A stretch of 64,000 nt of DNA from Cohaesibacter intestini (GTDB taxonomy: Bacteria > Pseudomonadota > Alphaproteobacteria > Rhizobiales > Cohaesibacteraceae): contig NZ_QODK01000007.1 of assembly GCF_003324485.1 (NCBI RefSeq), forward strand, positions 1 to 64,000. The letters are read 5' to 3'. The notes under the pieces are model-generated. The model was not told the DNA's origin. It did not search any database and worked only from the letters and a program-made list of their open reading frames with translations. Positions 42,868 through 54,299 of this stretch are shown piece by piece; within the stretch, counting starts at the first letter, position 1; every line of letters starts with the position of its first letter. A program made the translations under genes and the position numbers.

Positions 42868-45135
42868 TTAGGGGCGATCTGCACCCGGTGCCTGATCATT
42901 CAGCGCTTCGTCAAAGGCGACATTGTCGGTGAACCAAGGATCACTTTTGGCCCGCGCCCGCAAGGCATTGAGGGTAACCACCAGCGATGAACCGGACATG
43001 GCAAGGGCTGCGATCAGCGGGGTGACATATCCGGCAATGGCGATGGGTACGGCGACAATGTTGTAAAGGGTCGCAAGCCACAAATTCTGTTCCATGATCC
43101 GACGCGCCTTCTTGCCGATATCAAGGGCATGGAGGACCGGGGCCAGCTTTTCCCCCAAGAACAGGGCATCCGAGGCTGCCTGACTGACATGGGCTGCGGT
43201 GACCGGCGACAGGGACACGTTGGCGGCGGCCAAAGCGGGGGCATCATTCAACCCGTCACCGACCATCATGACCTTATGGCCTTTGGCTTTTTCCGCTTCG
43301 ATGCGGGCGATCTTGTCGGTGGGTGAAATGCCCGCCTCATAATGTTCGATGCCGAGTTCCGTGGCGATCGCTTCCACCGCACGGGGCTGGTCGCCGGACA
43401 GGATCAACAGGCTTTTGCCGCTGGCTTTCAGCTGGGCTATCACCTCTTTGGCGTCCGTGCGCAATTGCTGTTCAAGGGCAAAGACCATCGGGGCTTGCCC
43501 CTCGCGGGCAAAGGCCAATAGCGAAGCCATCGGATGGGCGACGCGAACAGTCTCGGCTTCCTTCTCAGCACCACAGAAAAGAGGAGAGCCGAGCCTTAAT
43601 GTCTCCCCCTTCCATTCGGCGCTCAGCCCCTTGCCCTTTTCTTCCGTGACACCGGACATCGGGCTGATGCGCCGATCCATGCCTGCAAGGGCGGCGGACA
43701 GCGGATGGCTCGACGCCTTGGCTAACGCGATGGCAAGGTTGAGGCTTTCGGGATCGTAGTCCTCACCATTGACGATGCCTGCAATCGGGCGGGTCAAGGT
43801 GCCTGTCTTGTCGAACACCACCATGTCGATATCGGAAATCCGTTCCAGCGCGTCAGAGCGGTTGAGCAAAACCTGATTGCGAAACAGGGAGCCGGACGCC
43901 ACCACTTGAACGGCAGGAATGGCCAAACCGAGCGCACAGGGGCACGTGATGATCAGCACTGAAATGGCGATGACCAGTGAGGGCTGCCAGCCAATGCCAT
44001 AGAGCCACCAAGCGACAAAGGTCAGCGCCGAGGCCGTATGGACAATCGGGGCATAAAGCTCGGCGGCGCGGTCGGCCAGTTGGCGATAGCCGGATCGGGC
44101 TTCCATGGCATCATCGATCAGCCGGTTGACCTCATCGAGCAAGGTGCCCTTGGCGGCAGCCGTGACCGAAATGGTCAGAGCATGTTCGCCATTCAGCGTG
44201 CCTGCATAGACCGCATCCCCTTCGGCCACGTCGACCAGCTTGGTCTCGCCGGTAACAAGGCTCTGGTCGATTTGCGAGCTGCCGGACAAGACCGTGCCAT
44301 CGACCGAGACTCGTTCGCCGGGGCGCACCAGCACTTTATCGCCGCTTTCGATCTTGGACAGGGGCACTTCGCGCAAGGCCCCGTCCGCAAACAGCTTCAT
44401 CGCTGTTTCCGCCTTCAAGGCGGTCAAATTTTCGGCAAAAGAGCGGGTTTTCAGCCGCATCATGTGGTCGAGCCAGCGCCCAACCAAAAGGAAAAAGAGC
44501 AGCATCAGGGCGCTCTCGAAATAGGCGTGCTTCTCACTCTGGATGGTTTGCAGGACAGAGAGAAAGAGGGCCAGAATGACACCGATGGAAATCGGCACAT
44601 CCATATTCACATGGCCCTTGCGCAACACCCGCCATGCGGAGCGGAAGAAGGGCTGGCCCGCATAGGCCGCCGCGGGCAAAGTGATGAAGGCTGAGAGCCA
44701 ATGGAAGAAATCGCGCGTTTCATCGGTGATGTCAGAGACATTGCCCGACCAGACCGAAACCGACAGCAGCATGACATTCATCGAGGCAAAGCCAGCCACG
44801 GCCAGCGCGCGCAGCAGGCGCTGGTTTTCGCGTTGCTCGTCGCTTTTCACCCGGCCAGGATCAAACGGATGGGCGCCATAGCCAAGGCTGTTCAGACGTT
44901 GGAGTAGAATGTCGGGGTTGGTCTCTTCGGGATCCCATGTGACGGCCAGACGATGGGAGCTAAGATTGACGCGGGCATTGGAGACCCCGTCTAAATCCAT
45001 CAGGCCCTTTTCGATCCGCGTCATGCAAGCGGGACAATAGATGCCCTCCACCGCCAGTGCCAGTTTCGACTTGCCATCTGGCAGGCTCTCTGAAAAGGCG
45101 GTCCAGTCGCGTTCTACCGTGTCTGAAGCGTTCAT
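42868..45135 (-). CDS. ccoI: Copper-transporting P1B-type ATPase CcoI/FixI
   Basis: The 755-residue transporter has an N-terminal metal-binding domain with C34PAC37 (GIYCPACMTRIEKGL) and eight predicted membrane segments. It also has the metal-binding CPC in ITCPCALGLAIP, the phosphorylation motif DKTGTLT, SSHPLS, and GDGLNDAPAL. CcoI supplies copper for the CuB site of cbb3 oxidase. Its start lies 27 bp after the ccoH stop, in the same operon. The length is normal. Confidence 0.96.
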   Translation of the reverse strand: MNASDTVERDWTAFSESLPDGKSKLALAVEGIYCPACMTRIEKGLMDLDGVSNARVNLSSHRLAVTWDPEETNPDILLQRLNSLGYGAHPFDPGRVKSDEQRENQRLLRALAVAGFASMNVMLLSVSVWSGNVSDITDETRDFFHWLSAFITLPAAAYAGQPFFRSAWRVLRKGHVNMDVPISIGVILALFLSVLQTIQSEKHAYFESALMLLFFLLVGRWLDHMMRLKTRSFAENLTALKAETAMKLFADGALREVPLSKIESGDKVLVRPGERVSVDGTVLSGSSQIDQSLVTGETKLVDVAEGDAVYAGTLNGEHALTISVTAAAKGTLLDEVNRLIDDAMEARSGYRQLADRAAELYAPIVHTASALTFVAWWLYGIGWQPSLVIAISVLIITCPCALGLAIPAVQVVASGSLFRNQVLLNRSDALERISDIDMVVFDKTGTLTRPIAGIVNGEDYDPESLNLAIALAKASSHPLSAALAGMDRRISPMSGVTEEKGKGLSAEWKGETLRLGSPLFCGAEKEAETVRVAHPMASLLAFAREGQAPMVFALEQQLRTDAKEVIAQLKASGKSLLILSGDQPRAVEAIATELGIEHYEAGISPTDKIARIEAEKAKGHKVMMVGDGLNDAPALAAANVSLSPVTAAHVSQAASDALFLGEKLAPVLHALDIGKKARRIMEQNLWLATLYNIVAVPIAIAGYVTPLIAALAMSGSSLVVTLNALRARAKSDPWFTDNVAFDEALNDQAPGADRP

Positions 45136-45162
45136 TTGTGGGTCCGTCTGGAGGAAATGGCC

Positions 45163-45666
45163 TTATTTCAACGAGATCGTGTCGAGGGACTGGAACTTGA
45201 CTTCCCCCTTCTGCAGGGCCTCGAACTTGACCCGCCAGCGGCCCGGATCGAGTGCACCGATCTTGGCCTGATAGACGCCATCCGATGTAGATTCCAGGGT
45301 CAGGTTATGATCAAAATTCTCGGTTGCCGGGCGGCCGACATTGGCCTCGATGGTCAGATCGTCAATCGCATTGCCAAGCTTGTCTCTGGCGCTTACCACC
45401 AAATAGACTTCACTCTGACGACGTTTGAATTCAAGGCTCATGGCCCAGCCAAGGGCGTCCTGCGCGGCGGCTTCCGACAGGGTCTTGTTGAAATTCTGAC
45501 TGGCCGTGTAAGGGCTTTTCTCAACCACGCCGGGCCAACTTGTGCGGGCGTAATAAACAAAGAAACCATTGGCGATGAACATCACGCCGAAAAAGCCGCA
45601 AATCCAGATAAAGACATGCCTGCCCGTGAGTTTCTTTTCTCCGCCTTGTTTTGTCTGCTCTGCCAT
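45163..45666 (-). CDS. ccoH: cbb3 oxidase accessory protein CcoH/FixH
   Basis: The 167-residue protein starts MAEQTKQGGEKKLTGRHVFIW after AGGGAG. One membrane segment (VFIWICGFFGVMFIANGFFVYYA) is followed by a periplasmic domain containing YTASQNFNKTLSEAAAQDALGW, typical of FixH. It stabilises the assembling oxidase. It lies between ccoG and ccoI. The frame is open to 45726, but those residues are not supported. Confidence 0.93.
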   Translation of the reverse strand: MAEQTKQGGEKKLTGRHVFIWICGFFGVMFIANGFFVYYARTSWPGVVEKSPYTASQNFNKTLSEAAAQDALGWAMSLEFKRRQSEVYLVVSARDKLGNAIDDLTIEANVGRPATENFDHNLTLESTSDGVYQAKIGALDPGRWRVKFEALQKGEVKFQSLDTISLK

Positions 45667-45790
45667 TGGTCGCTCCCTCGCGCCGGGCCCTGCCTTTGAT
45701 CGCTGCGACAAAGTCTCCGGTTTCACAAAGTGATAGAGGCTTTCGGCGGGAACCGGAAGCCTCTAATTCTATCTTTTTGGTAAGGTCGCT

Positions 45791-47242
45791 TCAGGGCGCC
45801 TTGAAATAGTCCTGCACGATCTGCGCTTCACCGGTTTCCGCGTCCCTGACGCTGAAGCTCACCGGCTGGGACTTGTCGAGCTGGGTCTTTGGCGGCGCAA
45901 AGACCTGAATGCGCAATTCCTTCGTGATGTCCTGATCGATCGGCACGATCATCGACGTTTCATCGCGGCTTTCAATGCCCACAGCCTTCATGGTGAAGCC
46001 TTGAGGTACATCGACCAGCGAAAGCTCGAAGTCGCGGGCGGTTGAAGCCTTGTTGATCAGACGGATCGTGTAACCATTGCGGATGGAACCATCAGACAGG
46101 GACACAAAGAGCGGGTTGCGATCATGCAGCACATTCATGTCCACCAAACGACGATTGATCAGCGAGAAGACCATCAGGCCACAGACCAAGGTGATCATAC
46201 CGACATAAATGATGGTGCGGGGCCGGACAAAGCGATAGATGCTTTCCTTGCCTTCCAGATGACGCTGAATGTTGACGTCCGTGTCATAGTCAATCAGGCC
46301 GCGTGGTTTGCCGATCTTGTCCATGATGTTGTCACAGGCATCAATGCAGAGGCCACACTGGATGCATTCAAGCTGAGCCCCATCACGGATATCAATGCCC
46401 GTCGGGCAAACCGCGACACACTGGCCGCAATCAACACAATCGCCAGCATCAAGGCCTTCGGCTGCGCGGGCCTTCATTTTCTTCAGCGATCCACGTGGCT
46501 CCCCGCGATCAGTGCGATAGGTCACATTGAGCGCCCATTCATCGGTCAGGGCCGCCTGAATACGGGGCCATGGGCACATATAGACGCAAACCTGCTCGCG
46601 CATGTGACCGGCCATGATGTAGGTGGTCGCGGTGAGAATGCCGATCCAGACATAGGCCACCATTGGCGCCTGACCGAATGCCAACTCGGTCACGAGGGTC
46701 GGAGCATCGGCAAAGTAAAGCACCCATGCACCACCCGTCCACCAGGCGATCATCAGCCAGAGAAAATGCTTGAACAGCATTTTGCCAACACGCTTGGAGG
46801 TCATCGACTGCCTGTCGGCCTGCATGCGTTCGCGGCGATCCCCTTCAACCCAGCGTTCGACTAGCATGAAGAGATCAGTCCAGACCGTCTGGAAGCACAT
46901 GTAACCGCACCAGACACGGCCAGCCAGAGCGTTCATCAGGAACAGGATCAGGGCGGCGAGGATCAACAGACCGGTCAGATAGTAAACCTCCTGCGGCCAG
47001 ATCTCGATGAAGAAGAAATAGAAGCGACGCGCGGGAAAATCGATCAGGACGGCCTGATCCGGAGCACCCGGGCCACGGTCCCACCGCACGAAGGGCAAGA
47101 AGTAATAGATCCCGAGCGAAACGGCCATGAAGGCCCATTTGAAGTTGCGATAACGGCCCTTCACGCTTTGCGGATAGATCTTCTTAGCCGTGGCATAAAG
47201 CGACCCATCGCCTGTGTTGGTCTCTGGAGCTTCAACCGTCAT
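45791..47242 (-). CDS. ccoG: cbb3 oxidase accessory protein CcoG/FixG
   Basis: The 483-residue membrane protein has several membrane segments and two 4Fe-4S motifs, CVDCGQCVAVCP and CIQCGLCIDACD, followed by a C-terminal immunoglobulin-like FixG domain. CcoG is thought to reduce copper for the CuB site. AAGGAGAG precedes the ATG at 47242. It heads the ccoGHIS group. An FNR/FixK-like box lies about 157 bp upstream (47399-47412), which suggests its own low-oxygen promoter. Confidence 0.95.
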   Translation of the reverse strand: MTVEAPETNTGDGSLYATAKKIYPQSVKGRYRNFKWAFMAVSLGIYYFLPFVRWDRGPGAPDQAVLIDFPARRFYFFFIEIWPQEVYYLTGLLILAALILFLMNALAGRVWCGYMCFQTVWTDLFMLVERWVEGDRRERMQADRQSMTSKRVGKMLFKHFLWLMIAWWTGGAWVLYFADAPTLVTELAFGQAPMVAYVWIGILTATTYIMAGHMREQVCVYMCPWPRIQAALTDEWALNVTYRTDRGEPRGSLKKMKARAAEGLDAGDCVDCGQCVAVCPTGIDIRDGAQLECIQCGLCIDACDNIMDKIGKPRGLIDYDTDVNIQRHLEGKESIYRFVRPRTIIYVGMITLVCGLMVFSLINRRLVDMNVLHDRNPLFVSLSDGSIRNGYTIRLINKASTARDFELSLVDVPQGFTMKAVGIESRDETSMIVPIDQDITKELRIQVFAPPKTQLDKSQPVSFSVRDAETGEAQIVQDYFKAP

Positions 47243-47774
47243 TGTTACTCTCCTTGCAGCAGTGTCCTGCGCATGTCTTGGTCTTGGTAACTGTGGTCTG
47301 GGCGCCTTGGTCGAGGCGTCCGTTGTCTGGTCCGGATCATAGAGCAAATGTCGCAAATTTCAGTTCACGATCATGTGCTCCATACTGAAAGAAGGTGTTT
47401 GATTTCAATCCAGTGTCCCGAATTGCCTGCCAAGCACACGAACCTCCAGTATTAAATGGCATATAATCTACCAGTATTGTATTTCTGTTCTAGCGCTTCC
47501 ACATTCCAGTGGTATATGACTTACTGCAAATCATCTGGAAAAATACCGAGGCAAATTGTCGCTGATAGCAAATAGGCTGCCTTTGAACGCAGCCATTTGG
47601 CATCAGCCACTGACATTGTGGGCAATCGCAGAAGCTCCGGTCGATCATACAAAATGGTAACCGGACAAGCCTCTTATTCACCCGCAGCCGAAGCTGAATG
47701 ATGAAGGACCAGCACATGATGCGCTGGTCCTCTTTTTGAATGGGGCGCGGCATCCGCGCCCCGGATCTTATCGC
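47243..47774. other. Region between ccoP and ccoG
   Basis: These 532 bp contain the FNR/FixK-like box at 47399-47412 and a hairpin AGGACCAGC / GCTGGTCCT at 47705-47731. The hairpin may end the ccoNOQP transcript although its T run is on the plus strand. No gene was recognised; the small open frames lack similarity. Confidence 0.5.
47399..47412 (-). promoter_or_regulatory. FNR/FixK-like box upstream of ccoG
   Basis: TTGAT-TTCA-ATCCA matches TTGAT-N4-ATCAA at 9 of 10 positions. Confidence 0.65.
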
Positions 47775-48647
47775 TTACTGGCCACCACCACGGGTGTGGA
47801 CATAGACGGCCAGAGACTTGATGGTCACAGGATCCAGACGCGCTTCCCAGCTTGGCATGACGCCCTTACGGCCATTGTTTATGGTTTCAATGATCGTTGC
47901 ACGATCACCACCATAGAGCCAGATGGCGTCGGTCAGGTTTGGAGCACCGAAGTCCTTGTCACCCTTGGCATCTTCGCCGTGGCAGGATGAACAATTTTCT
48001 TCGAACAGCACTTTGCCTGCTTCCAGATCTGCCCCTTCAGGCGCATCGCCAGACAGGGACTGGACATAGCTGGCAACGGTTTCGATCTGTTCTTTTTCAA
48101 GAATCTCATCGCGACCAAAGGCCGTCATGTCGCCCATGCGCTCGTCTTCATGGCCAGACCGGATGCCGACGCGCAGGGTTTCGTGGATGGCATCTACCGT
48201 GCCACCCCAGAGCCAGTCGTCGTCCAACAGGTTCGGGAAGCCGGTGTTGCCAGCGGCACCCGTGCCATGACAGGCTGCACAATTGTCACCAAATGCTGCA
48301 GACCCCTGCGCCACTGCGAACTGGCGCAGTTTGTCGTCGGCAAGGATATCCTCGACAGAGGCTTCCTTCAGGCCAGCGCCCTGCTCGAGACGCTTGGCAA
48401 CAAGCGCATCGTAGGAGGCCTGACCTTCGGCGCGGCTGGAATAACCAAACACGCCCTTGGTGTGGGTTTCCAGCAATGGCCATGCCGGATAGACGATCCA
48501 GTACCCAATGCCCCAGATGATGGTGACATACCAGGTCCACAGCCACCAACGGGGCAGCGGATTGTTGAGTTCTTTCAGACCGTCCCATTCGTGACCGGTG
48601 GTTTCTACCCCGGACAGGTGGTCGATTTCTTTGTTGTGATCACTCAT
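47775..48647 (-). CDS. ccoP: cbb3-type cytochrome c oxidase subunit III (diheme)
   Basis: The 290-residue subunit has an N-terminal membrane anchor (WWLWTWYVTIIWGIGYWIVYPAWPLL) and two heme c motifs, C123AACH127 and C219SSCH223, in tandem cytochrome c domains facing the periplasm. CcoP passes electrons from cytochrome c towards CcoO and CcoN. It ends the ccoNOQP operon, 2 bp after ccoQ. Confidence 0.97.
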   Translation of the reverse strand: MSDHNKEIDHLSGVETTGHEWDGLKELNNPLPRWWLWTWYVTIIWGIGYWIVYPAWPLLETHTKGVFGYSSRAEGQASYDALVAKRLEQGAGLKEASVEDILADDKLRQFAVAQGSAAFGDNCAACHGTGAAGNTGFPNLLDDDWLWGGTVDAIHETLRVGIRSGHEDERMGDMTAFGRDEILEKEQIETVASYVQSLSGDAPEGADLEAGKVLFEENCSSCHGEDAKGDKDFGAPNLTDAIWLYGGDRATIIETINNGRKGVMPSWEARLDPVTIKSLAVYVHTRGGGQ

Positions 48648-48649
48648 TC

Positions 48650-48802
48650 TCAGTCCTCCCGCAGCGGCATATTGGCGGCTTCGTCGAACTTATCCTTGTT
48701 GGACGGCCAGAAGGTGTAGATCAGCACGCCCGCAAAGATCAGCACAAAATAGAGCAAGCCCCAGGTCTGCGCGAAGTTGGCTAAAGTTTCATAGGTTGAC
48801 AT
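48650..48802 (-). CDS. ccoQ: cbb3-type oxidase subunit CcoQ
   Basis: This 50-residue gene lies between ccoO and ccoP. The product is MSTYETLANFAQTWGLLYFV and continues with LIFAGVLIYTFWPSNKDKFD, then EAANMPLRED. It is one membrane helix followed by a short charged tail, and FWPSNK.KFDEAA..PL is the CcoQ signature. CcoQ stabilises CcoP binding. It starts 11 bp after the ccoO stop and ends 2 bp before ccoP. Confidence 0.96.
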   Translation of the reverse strand: MSTYETLANFAQTWGLLYFVLIFAGVLIYTFWPSNKDKFDEAANMPLRED

Positions 48803-48813
48803 GAACCCGCTCC

Positions 48814-49548
48814 TTAGCGAAGGTCTGCCTTCTTGTCATAGATCGAGAAATCGACCATGGTGCCCAGCATTTGCAGGTAGGCAACCAATGCATCCATTTC
48901 CGTCACCTTGTCCGGATTGCCGTCAAAATCACGATAGGTGATATCAGGATAGCGTTCTTCGAAGCCATCGATATTGTCATCATCGGGATTTGCCTGGGCC
49001 AGCATATCGGCTTTGGCATTGGCAATTTGCTCGTCCGTGTAAGGCACCCCGACCATCTTGTTGACCTTCAGATCAGCGGAGATATCGTTGATCGTCAGTT
49101 CCTTTTTGGCGAGGAACGGATAGCCCGGCATGACCGATTCAGGCACCACCGACCGAGGATCGATCATGTGATTAACGTGCCAGAGGTCGGAATATTTGCC
49201 GCCTACACGAGCAAGGTCCGGACCAGTACGCTTGGACCCCCATTGGAAGGGGTGGTCGTACATGGACTCGGCAGCGAGAGAATAGTGACCGTAACGTTCG
49301 ATTTCGTCGCGCATCGGGCGGATCATCTGTGAGTGACACAGATAGCAGCCTTCGCGGATATAGATGTTACGACCGGCGAGTTCGAGAGGGGTGTAGGGAC
49401 GTACGCCCTGTACCTTCTCGATGGTGCTTTTCAGATAGAAAAGCGGAACGATCTCGACGAGACCGCCGATGGCAACCACGATAAGGATGCCAACGAGCAG
49501 GAGCATGGAATGGCGTTCGAGAATGCCGTGTTTGTTCATCAATGACAT
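48814..49548 (-). CDS. ccoO: cbb3-type cytochrome c oxidase subunit II (monoheme)
   Basis: The 244-residue protein has an N-terminal membrane helix ([26 protein letters not shown]) and one heme c motif C68YLCH72. [18 protein letters not shown] and MPGYPFL are family-specific. It transfers electrons from CcoP to CcoN. It lies 12 bp behind ccoN in the operon. Confidence 0.97.
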   Translation of the reverse strand: MSLMNKHGILERHSMLLLVGILIVVAIGGLVEIVPLFYLKSTIEKVQGVRPYTPLELAGRNIYIREGCYLCHSQMIRPMRDEIERYGHYSLAAESMYDHPFQWGSKRTGPDLARVGGKYSDLWHVNHMIDPRSVVPESVMPGYPFLAKKELTINDISADLKVNKMVGVPYTDEQIANAKADMLAQANPDDDNIDGFEERYPDITYRDFDGNPDKVTEMDALVAYLQMLGTMVDFSIYDKKADLR

Positions 49549-49560
49549 GGATACCGTTCC

Positions 49561-51192
49561 TTATTCTGCAGGGACCAAAGCTGGATCTGCGGCGTCAACT
49601 TCCGCCTTCTCACCAACCTTCACGGTCATCCAGAGGTTATAGGCCATGATCAGGGCGCCGAGGACGAACAGCAAGCCGCCAATCGCACGGATCATGTAGA
49701 ACGGATGCATTGCTGCAACAGTCTCGATGAAGGAATATTCCAGGAAGCCGAGCTTGTCGTAAGCGCGCCACATCAGGCCCTGCATGATACCGGAAACCCA
49801 CATCGAGGTGATGTAGAGAACGATACCCAAGGTCGATACCCAGAAATGCCATTCAACCAACTTGTTGGAATACAGGCCCTTCTTGTTCCACAGCCATGGA
49901 ATGAGGCAGTAGATCGCGCCGAAGGAGATGTAGCCAACCCAGCCAAGAGCACCAGAGTGAACGTGACCGATGGTCCAGTCGGTATAGTGCGACAGGGAGT
50001 TCACCGCTTTGACCGACATCAGAGGACCTTCGAAGGTCGACATGCCGTAGAAAGCGACGGAAACCACCATCATGCGCAGGACAGGGTCAGTGCGGAGTTT
50101 GTCCCAAGCGCCAGACAGGGTCATCAGGCCGTTGATCATACCACCCCAGGACGGCATCCACAGAATGACCGAGAAGGTCATGCCGAGGGTCTGCGCCCAA
50201 TCCGGCAGAGCGGTATAATGCAGATGGTGCGGTCCAGCCCAGATATAGATGAAGATCAGGGCCCAGAAGTGCACGATCGACAGCCGGTAGGAGTAAACCG
50301 GACGCTCGGCGCGTTTTGGGATGAAGTAGTACATGATGGCAAGGAAGCCAGCGGTGAGGAAGAAACCCACTGCGTTATGGCCATACCACCACTGAACCAA
50401 CGCATCCTGCACACCAGAGAAAACCTGATAGGACTTGATACCGAAAATGGAAACCGGAATCGACAGGTTGTTGCCCAGATGCAGCATCGCAATGGTGACG
50501 ATGAAGGCGAGGTAGAACCAGTTTGCCACATAGATATGTGGTTCGCGGCGCTTCCACAGGGTGGCCAGAAAGACCAGCAGATAGGCAACCCAAACAATGG
50601 TCAGCCACAGATCGGCATACCATTCCGGCTCTGCATATTCTTTGCCCTGTGTTGCACCCAACAGATAGCCAGTGCCGGCGATCACGATGAATGCATTGTA
50701 GCCCAGAATGACGAACCAAGGCGCCACGCGACCCGGAAGGCGCGCATGCGAGGTGCGCTGTACCACATAGAATGAGGATGCCAGCAACACGTTACCGCCA
50801 AACGCAAAAATCACTGCAGAGGTGTGCAGCGGACGCAGGCGACCGAAGTTAATCCATTCCAGATCGAAGTTCAGGACCGGGAATGTCAGCTGCCAGGCGA
50901 TGATGTCACCAACCAGGAAACCGGCAATACCCCAGAACATGGATGCAACCGTTGCAAACTTGATCGGGCCGAGGTTGTAGCCTGATTCATCGACGTCCGC
51001 TGGACGTTTGAAATAGGCATTGAAAATAAGAAATACGCCGAGGGCTGAGAATATCAGCCCGACGGTCGCGTGAAATGCCATGACGCCATCAACCGCTTTT
51101 GCAGCGATGGTCAGACACGCGAAGGCCAGCACAGTCAGGAATACTGCGAAAAGGCCTTCTTCAACAGAGAGTCTTTTAGTCGTGTGAGCCAT
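49561..51192 (-). CDS. ccoN: cbb3-type cytochrome c oxidase subunit I
   Basis: The 543-residue catalytic subunit has about twelve membrane segments. Visible active-site parts are [17 protein letters not shown] (His for CuB), [11 protein letters not shown] with the Tyr characteristic of C-type oxidases, and [14 protein letters not shown] with the paired His. It reduces O2 to water with very high affinity and pumps protons. It is first in ccoNOQP. An FNR/FixK-like box lies about 90 bp before the start (51283-51296), which suggests activation by the FixK encoded at 57153. Confidence 0.98.
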   Translation of the reverse strand: MAHTTKRLSVEEGLFAVFLTVLAFACLTIAAKAVDGVMAFHATVGLIFSALGVFLIFNAYFKRPADVDESGYNLGPIKFATVASMFWGIAGFLVGDIIAWQLTFPVLNFDLEWINFGRLRPLHTSAVIFAFGGNVLLASSFYVVQRTSHARLPGRVAPWFVILGYNAFIVIAGTGYLLGATQGKEYAEPEWYADLWLTIVWVAYLLVFLATLWKRREPHIYVANWFYLAFIVTIAMLHLGNNLSIPVSIFGIKSYQVFSGVQDALVQWWYGHNAVGFFLTAGFLAIMYYFIPKRAERPVYSYRLSIVHFWALIFIYIWAGPHHLHYTALPDWAQTLGMTFSVILWMPSWGGMINGLMTLSGAWDKLRTDPVLRMMVVSVAFYGMSTFEGPLMSVKAVNSLSHYTDWTIGHVHSGALGWVGYISFGAIYCLIPWLWNKKGLYSNKLVEWHFWVSTLGIVLYITSMWVSGIMQGLMWRAYDKLGFLEYSFIETVAAMHPFYMIRAIGGLLFVLGALIMAYNLWMTVKVGEKAEVDAADPALVPAE

Positions 51193-51794
51193 CTTTAAGT
51201 CCCATCTGAACCTTTTTGTCTACCGAAGGGCAGCCACGGTTCAGCATATAAATTCGATCACCATTTGTTGCTTACGAATGCTTGATTTCGATCGCTAGTT
51301 GATCTCGGAACGCACTTCCCCCCAAAGGGTAGCAAAACCCTATGGTTCACCTCACTCATACGCTTTGACTCATATCAACGAAATGGGGGAGCCAGTTTCA
51401 CACCTGCGACTCGTGGTCACAGCCCCTAAAAATCATGAATTTTGCATTCAGTTTTTAAATCCTTATATTACAGCATGTTAATAATGATGCAGCTAAGGTT
51501 CTGGATAAGTTCTCTCATCCGTAAGTGGTAGAAAAAAATATGCAGGGAGAATGCACTTTATACACGCTCATCGAGATGTATTGGGCAATTTTCCGATATG
51601 ACAGGTTAGTTGCCACTACAAGTAGATTCCCTTATATTTTCCCATTACAGCGAAGTCTCCATTCACTTCGGCAGGCCCCTTCGCGCATCGGCGGGCTGTG
51701 GAACAGGGAATCAGCTCTGCATGAGGGGTGTTCGCCTGTGCAATCCAGTCGCCAGTTCAGCCAGCCAGCCCTGCTAGCCGCCTGCGCAGATCGC
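51193..51794. other. ccoN upstream region
   Basis: About 600 bp between ccoN and the AbrB-family gene hold no supported gene. Besides the FNR/FixK-like box at 51283-51296, nothing was recognised. Confidence 0.5.
51283..51296 (-). promoter_or_regulatory. FNR/FixK-like box upstream of ccoN
   Basis: TTGAT-TTCG-ATCGC matches the consensus TTGAT-N4-ATCAA at 8 of 10 positions. It lies about 90 bp before the ccoN start, a usual distance for an activator site. Confidence 0.55.
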
Positions 51795-52892
51795 TCAAGC
51801 GTGCTCCTTGCGCCTTTGCGATCGGGTCAGGCGATCGGTGACAATCGGGGCGAAGAAAACAAGGCCGAGATAGCGCACCAGATGATGTCCGGCAACATAG
51901 GCAGGATTCATATCAAACAGGAAGGCCAACAACACCATTGCCTCGAAACCACCCGGAGAGAAGGCCAGAAAGACCTGGGCGAAGGGAAAGTCCAGCAACC
52001 AGGCGCATAGCGATGCGGTGCTGACGGCCATCAGGACAGACGCCGCAAGCGACAACAGCGAGATGCGGGTCAGATCCAGAAGAGTTCGGAGCGTGATACT
52101 GCCAAAACGAGCACCGATGAGGGCGCCGATGCTGATGAAGCCGATGATGGTGAACCAGTCCGGCAGCGGTTTTGTCAGGGTGCCGGTGAGATACAGACTG
52201 CCAGAGGTAAACATGCCGACAAGCAGCAACCCTGCGGGCACCTTCAGACGCTGGACGATCGGGGCCAGAAGCAAGACCGCCAGCAGCATAAGCCCCAAGG
52301 TTTCAAGTCCCACCGGATCTGGCTGGGCAGCAACCGCCCCCGTTGCGGCACTCATCCCTACGGCGGTTTCGCCTTTGGAAAAAGGTGACAGGGCGATCGG
52401 CAGCACAGCGAGCAGAACAAACAGGCGGATCGACTGAGCGATCGACACCCGAGGCATATCCGCCTTGGCGGCTTCTGCAATGGCCATCACATAGCCAAGC
52501 GCCCCCGGCAAGGAGGCAAACAGAGCGGAGGCATGATCCCATTTGCCGATATGACGCAGGACCGCATAGGCTCCCCAGGTCATGGCAAAGACATTGACCA
52601 CCAAAATGGCGATGCTCAAAGGCCAGGTGGCGATGGCTTCAAGGGTTTCAGGTGAGAAACCTGTGCCAAGCACCAACCCAATCAGGACAAACGCAGCATC
52701 CCGCACCCAATCCGGCATGGTCAACGTGCGCCCCGCAAACATGGCGGCAGCGACAGCCACCAGCGAACCGGTGAGCCAGGAGGCTGGAAAATCGATCAGA
52801 TGCGCCAGCCAGCCACCGATGAAGGCGATGCCATAAAGCTCGACCAAGTTCAGCCAGTTGACCTGTTTGATGGTGTGCAGCGATGGGCGCAT
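51795..52892 (-). CDS. AbrB-family membrane protein
   Basis: The 365-residue protein consists of two similar halves of hydrophobic segments with the glycine-rich family pattern (GGWLAHLIDFPASWLTGSLVAVAAAM and IGALIGARFGSITLRTLLDL; AFSPGGFEAMVLLAF). This is the AbrB/ammonia monooxygenase-like family PF05145, often annotated as a regulator but clearly a membrane protein. The function is unknown. It is the first of two same-strand genes; the prolyl aminopeptidase ends 46 bp upstream of its start. Confidence 0.88.
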   Translation of the reverse strand: MRPSLHTIKQVNWLNLVELYGIAFIGGWLAHLIDFPASWLTGSLVAVAAAMFAGRTLTMPDWVRDAAFVLIGLVLGTGFSPETLEAIATWPLSIAILVVNVFAMTWGAYAVLRHIGKWDHASALFASLPGALGYVMAIAEAAKADMPRVSIAQSIRLFVLLAVLPIALSPFSKGETAVGMSAATGAVAAQPDPVGLETLGLMLLAVLLLAPIVQRLKVPAGLLLVGMFTSGSLYLTGTLTKPLPDWFTIIGFISIGALIGARFGSITLRTLLDLTRISLLSLAASVLMAVSTASLCAWLLDFPFAQVFLAFSPGGFEAMVLLAFLFDMNPAYVAGHHLVRYLGLVFFAPIVTDRLTRSQRRKEHA

Positions 52893-52938
52893 TCAATGTC
52901 CTTTTGTTGGCTTTTGGTGAGATCCGCTTGTGGCTGGA

Positions 52939-54299
<1,361 letters not shown>
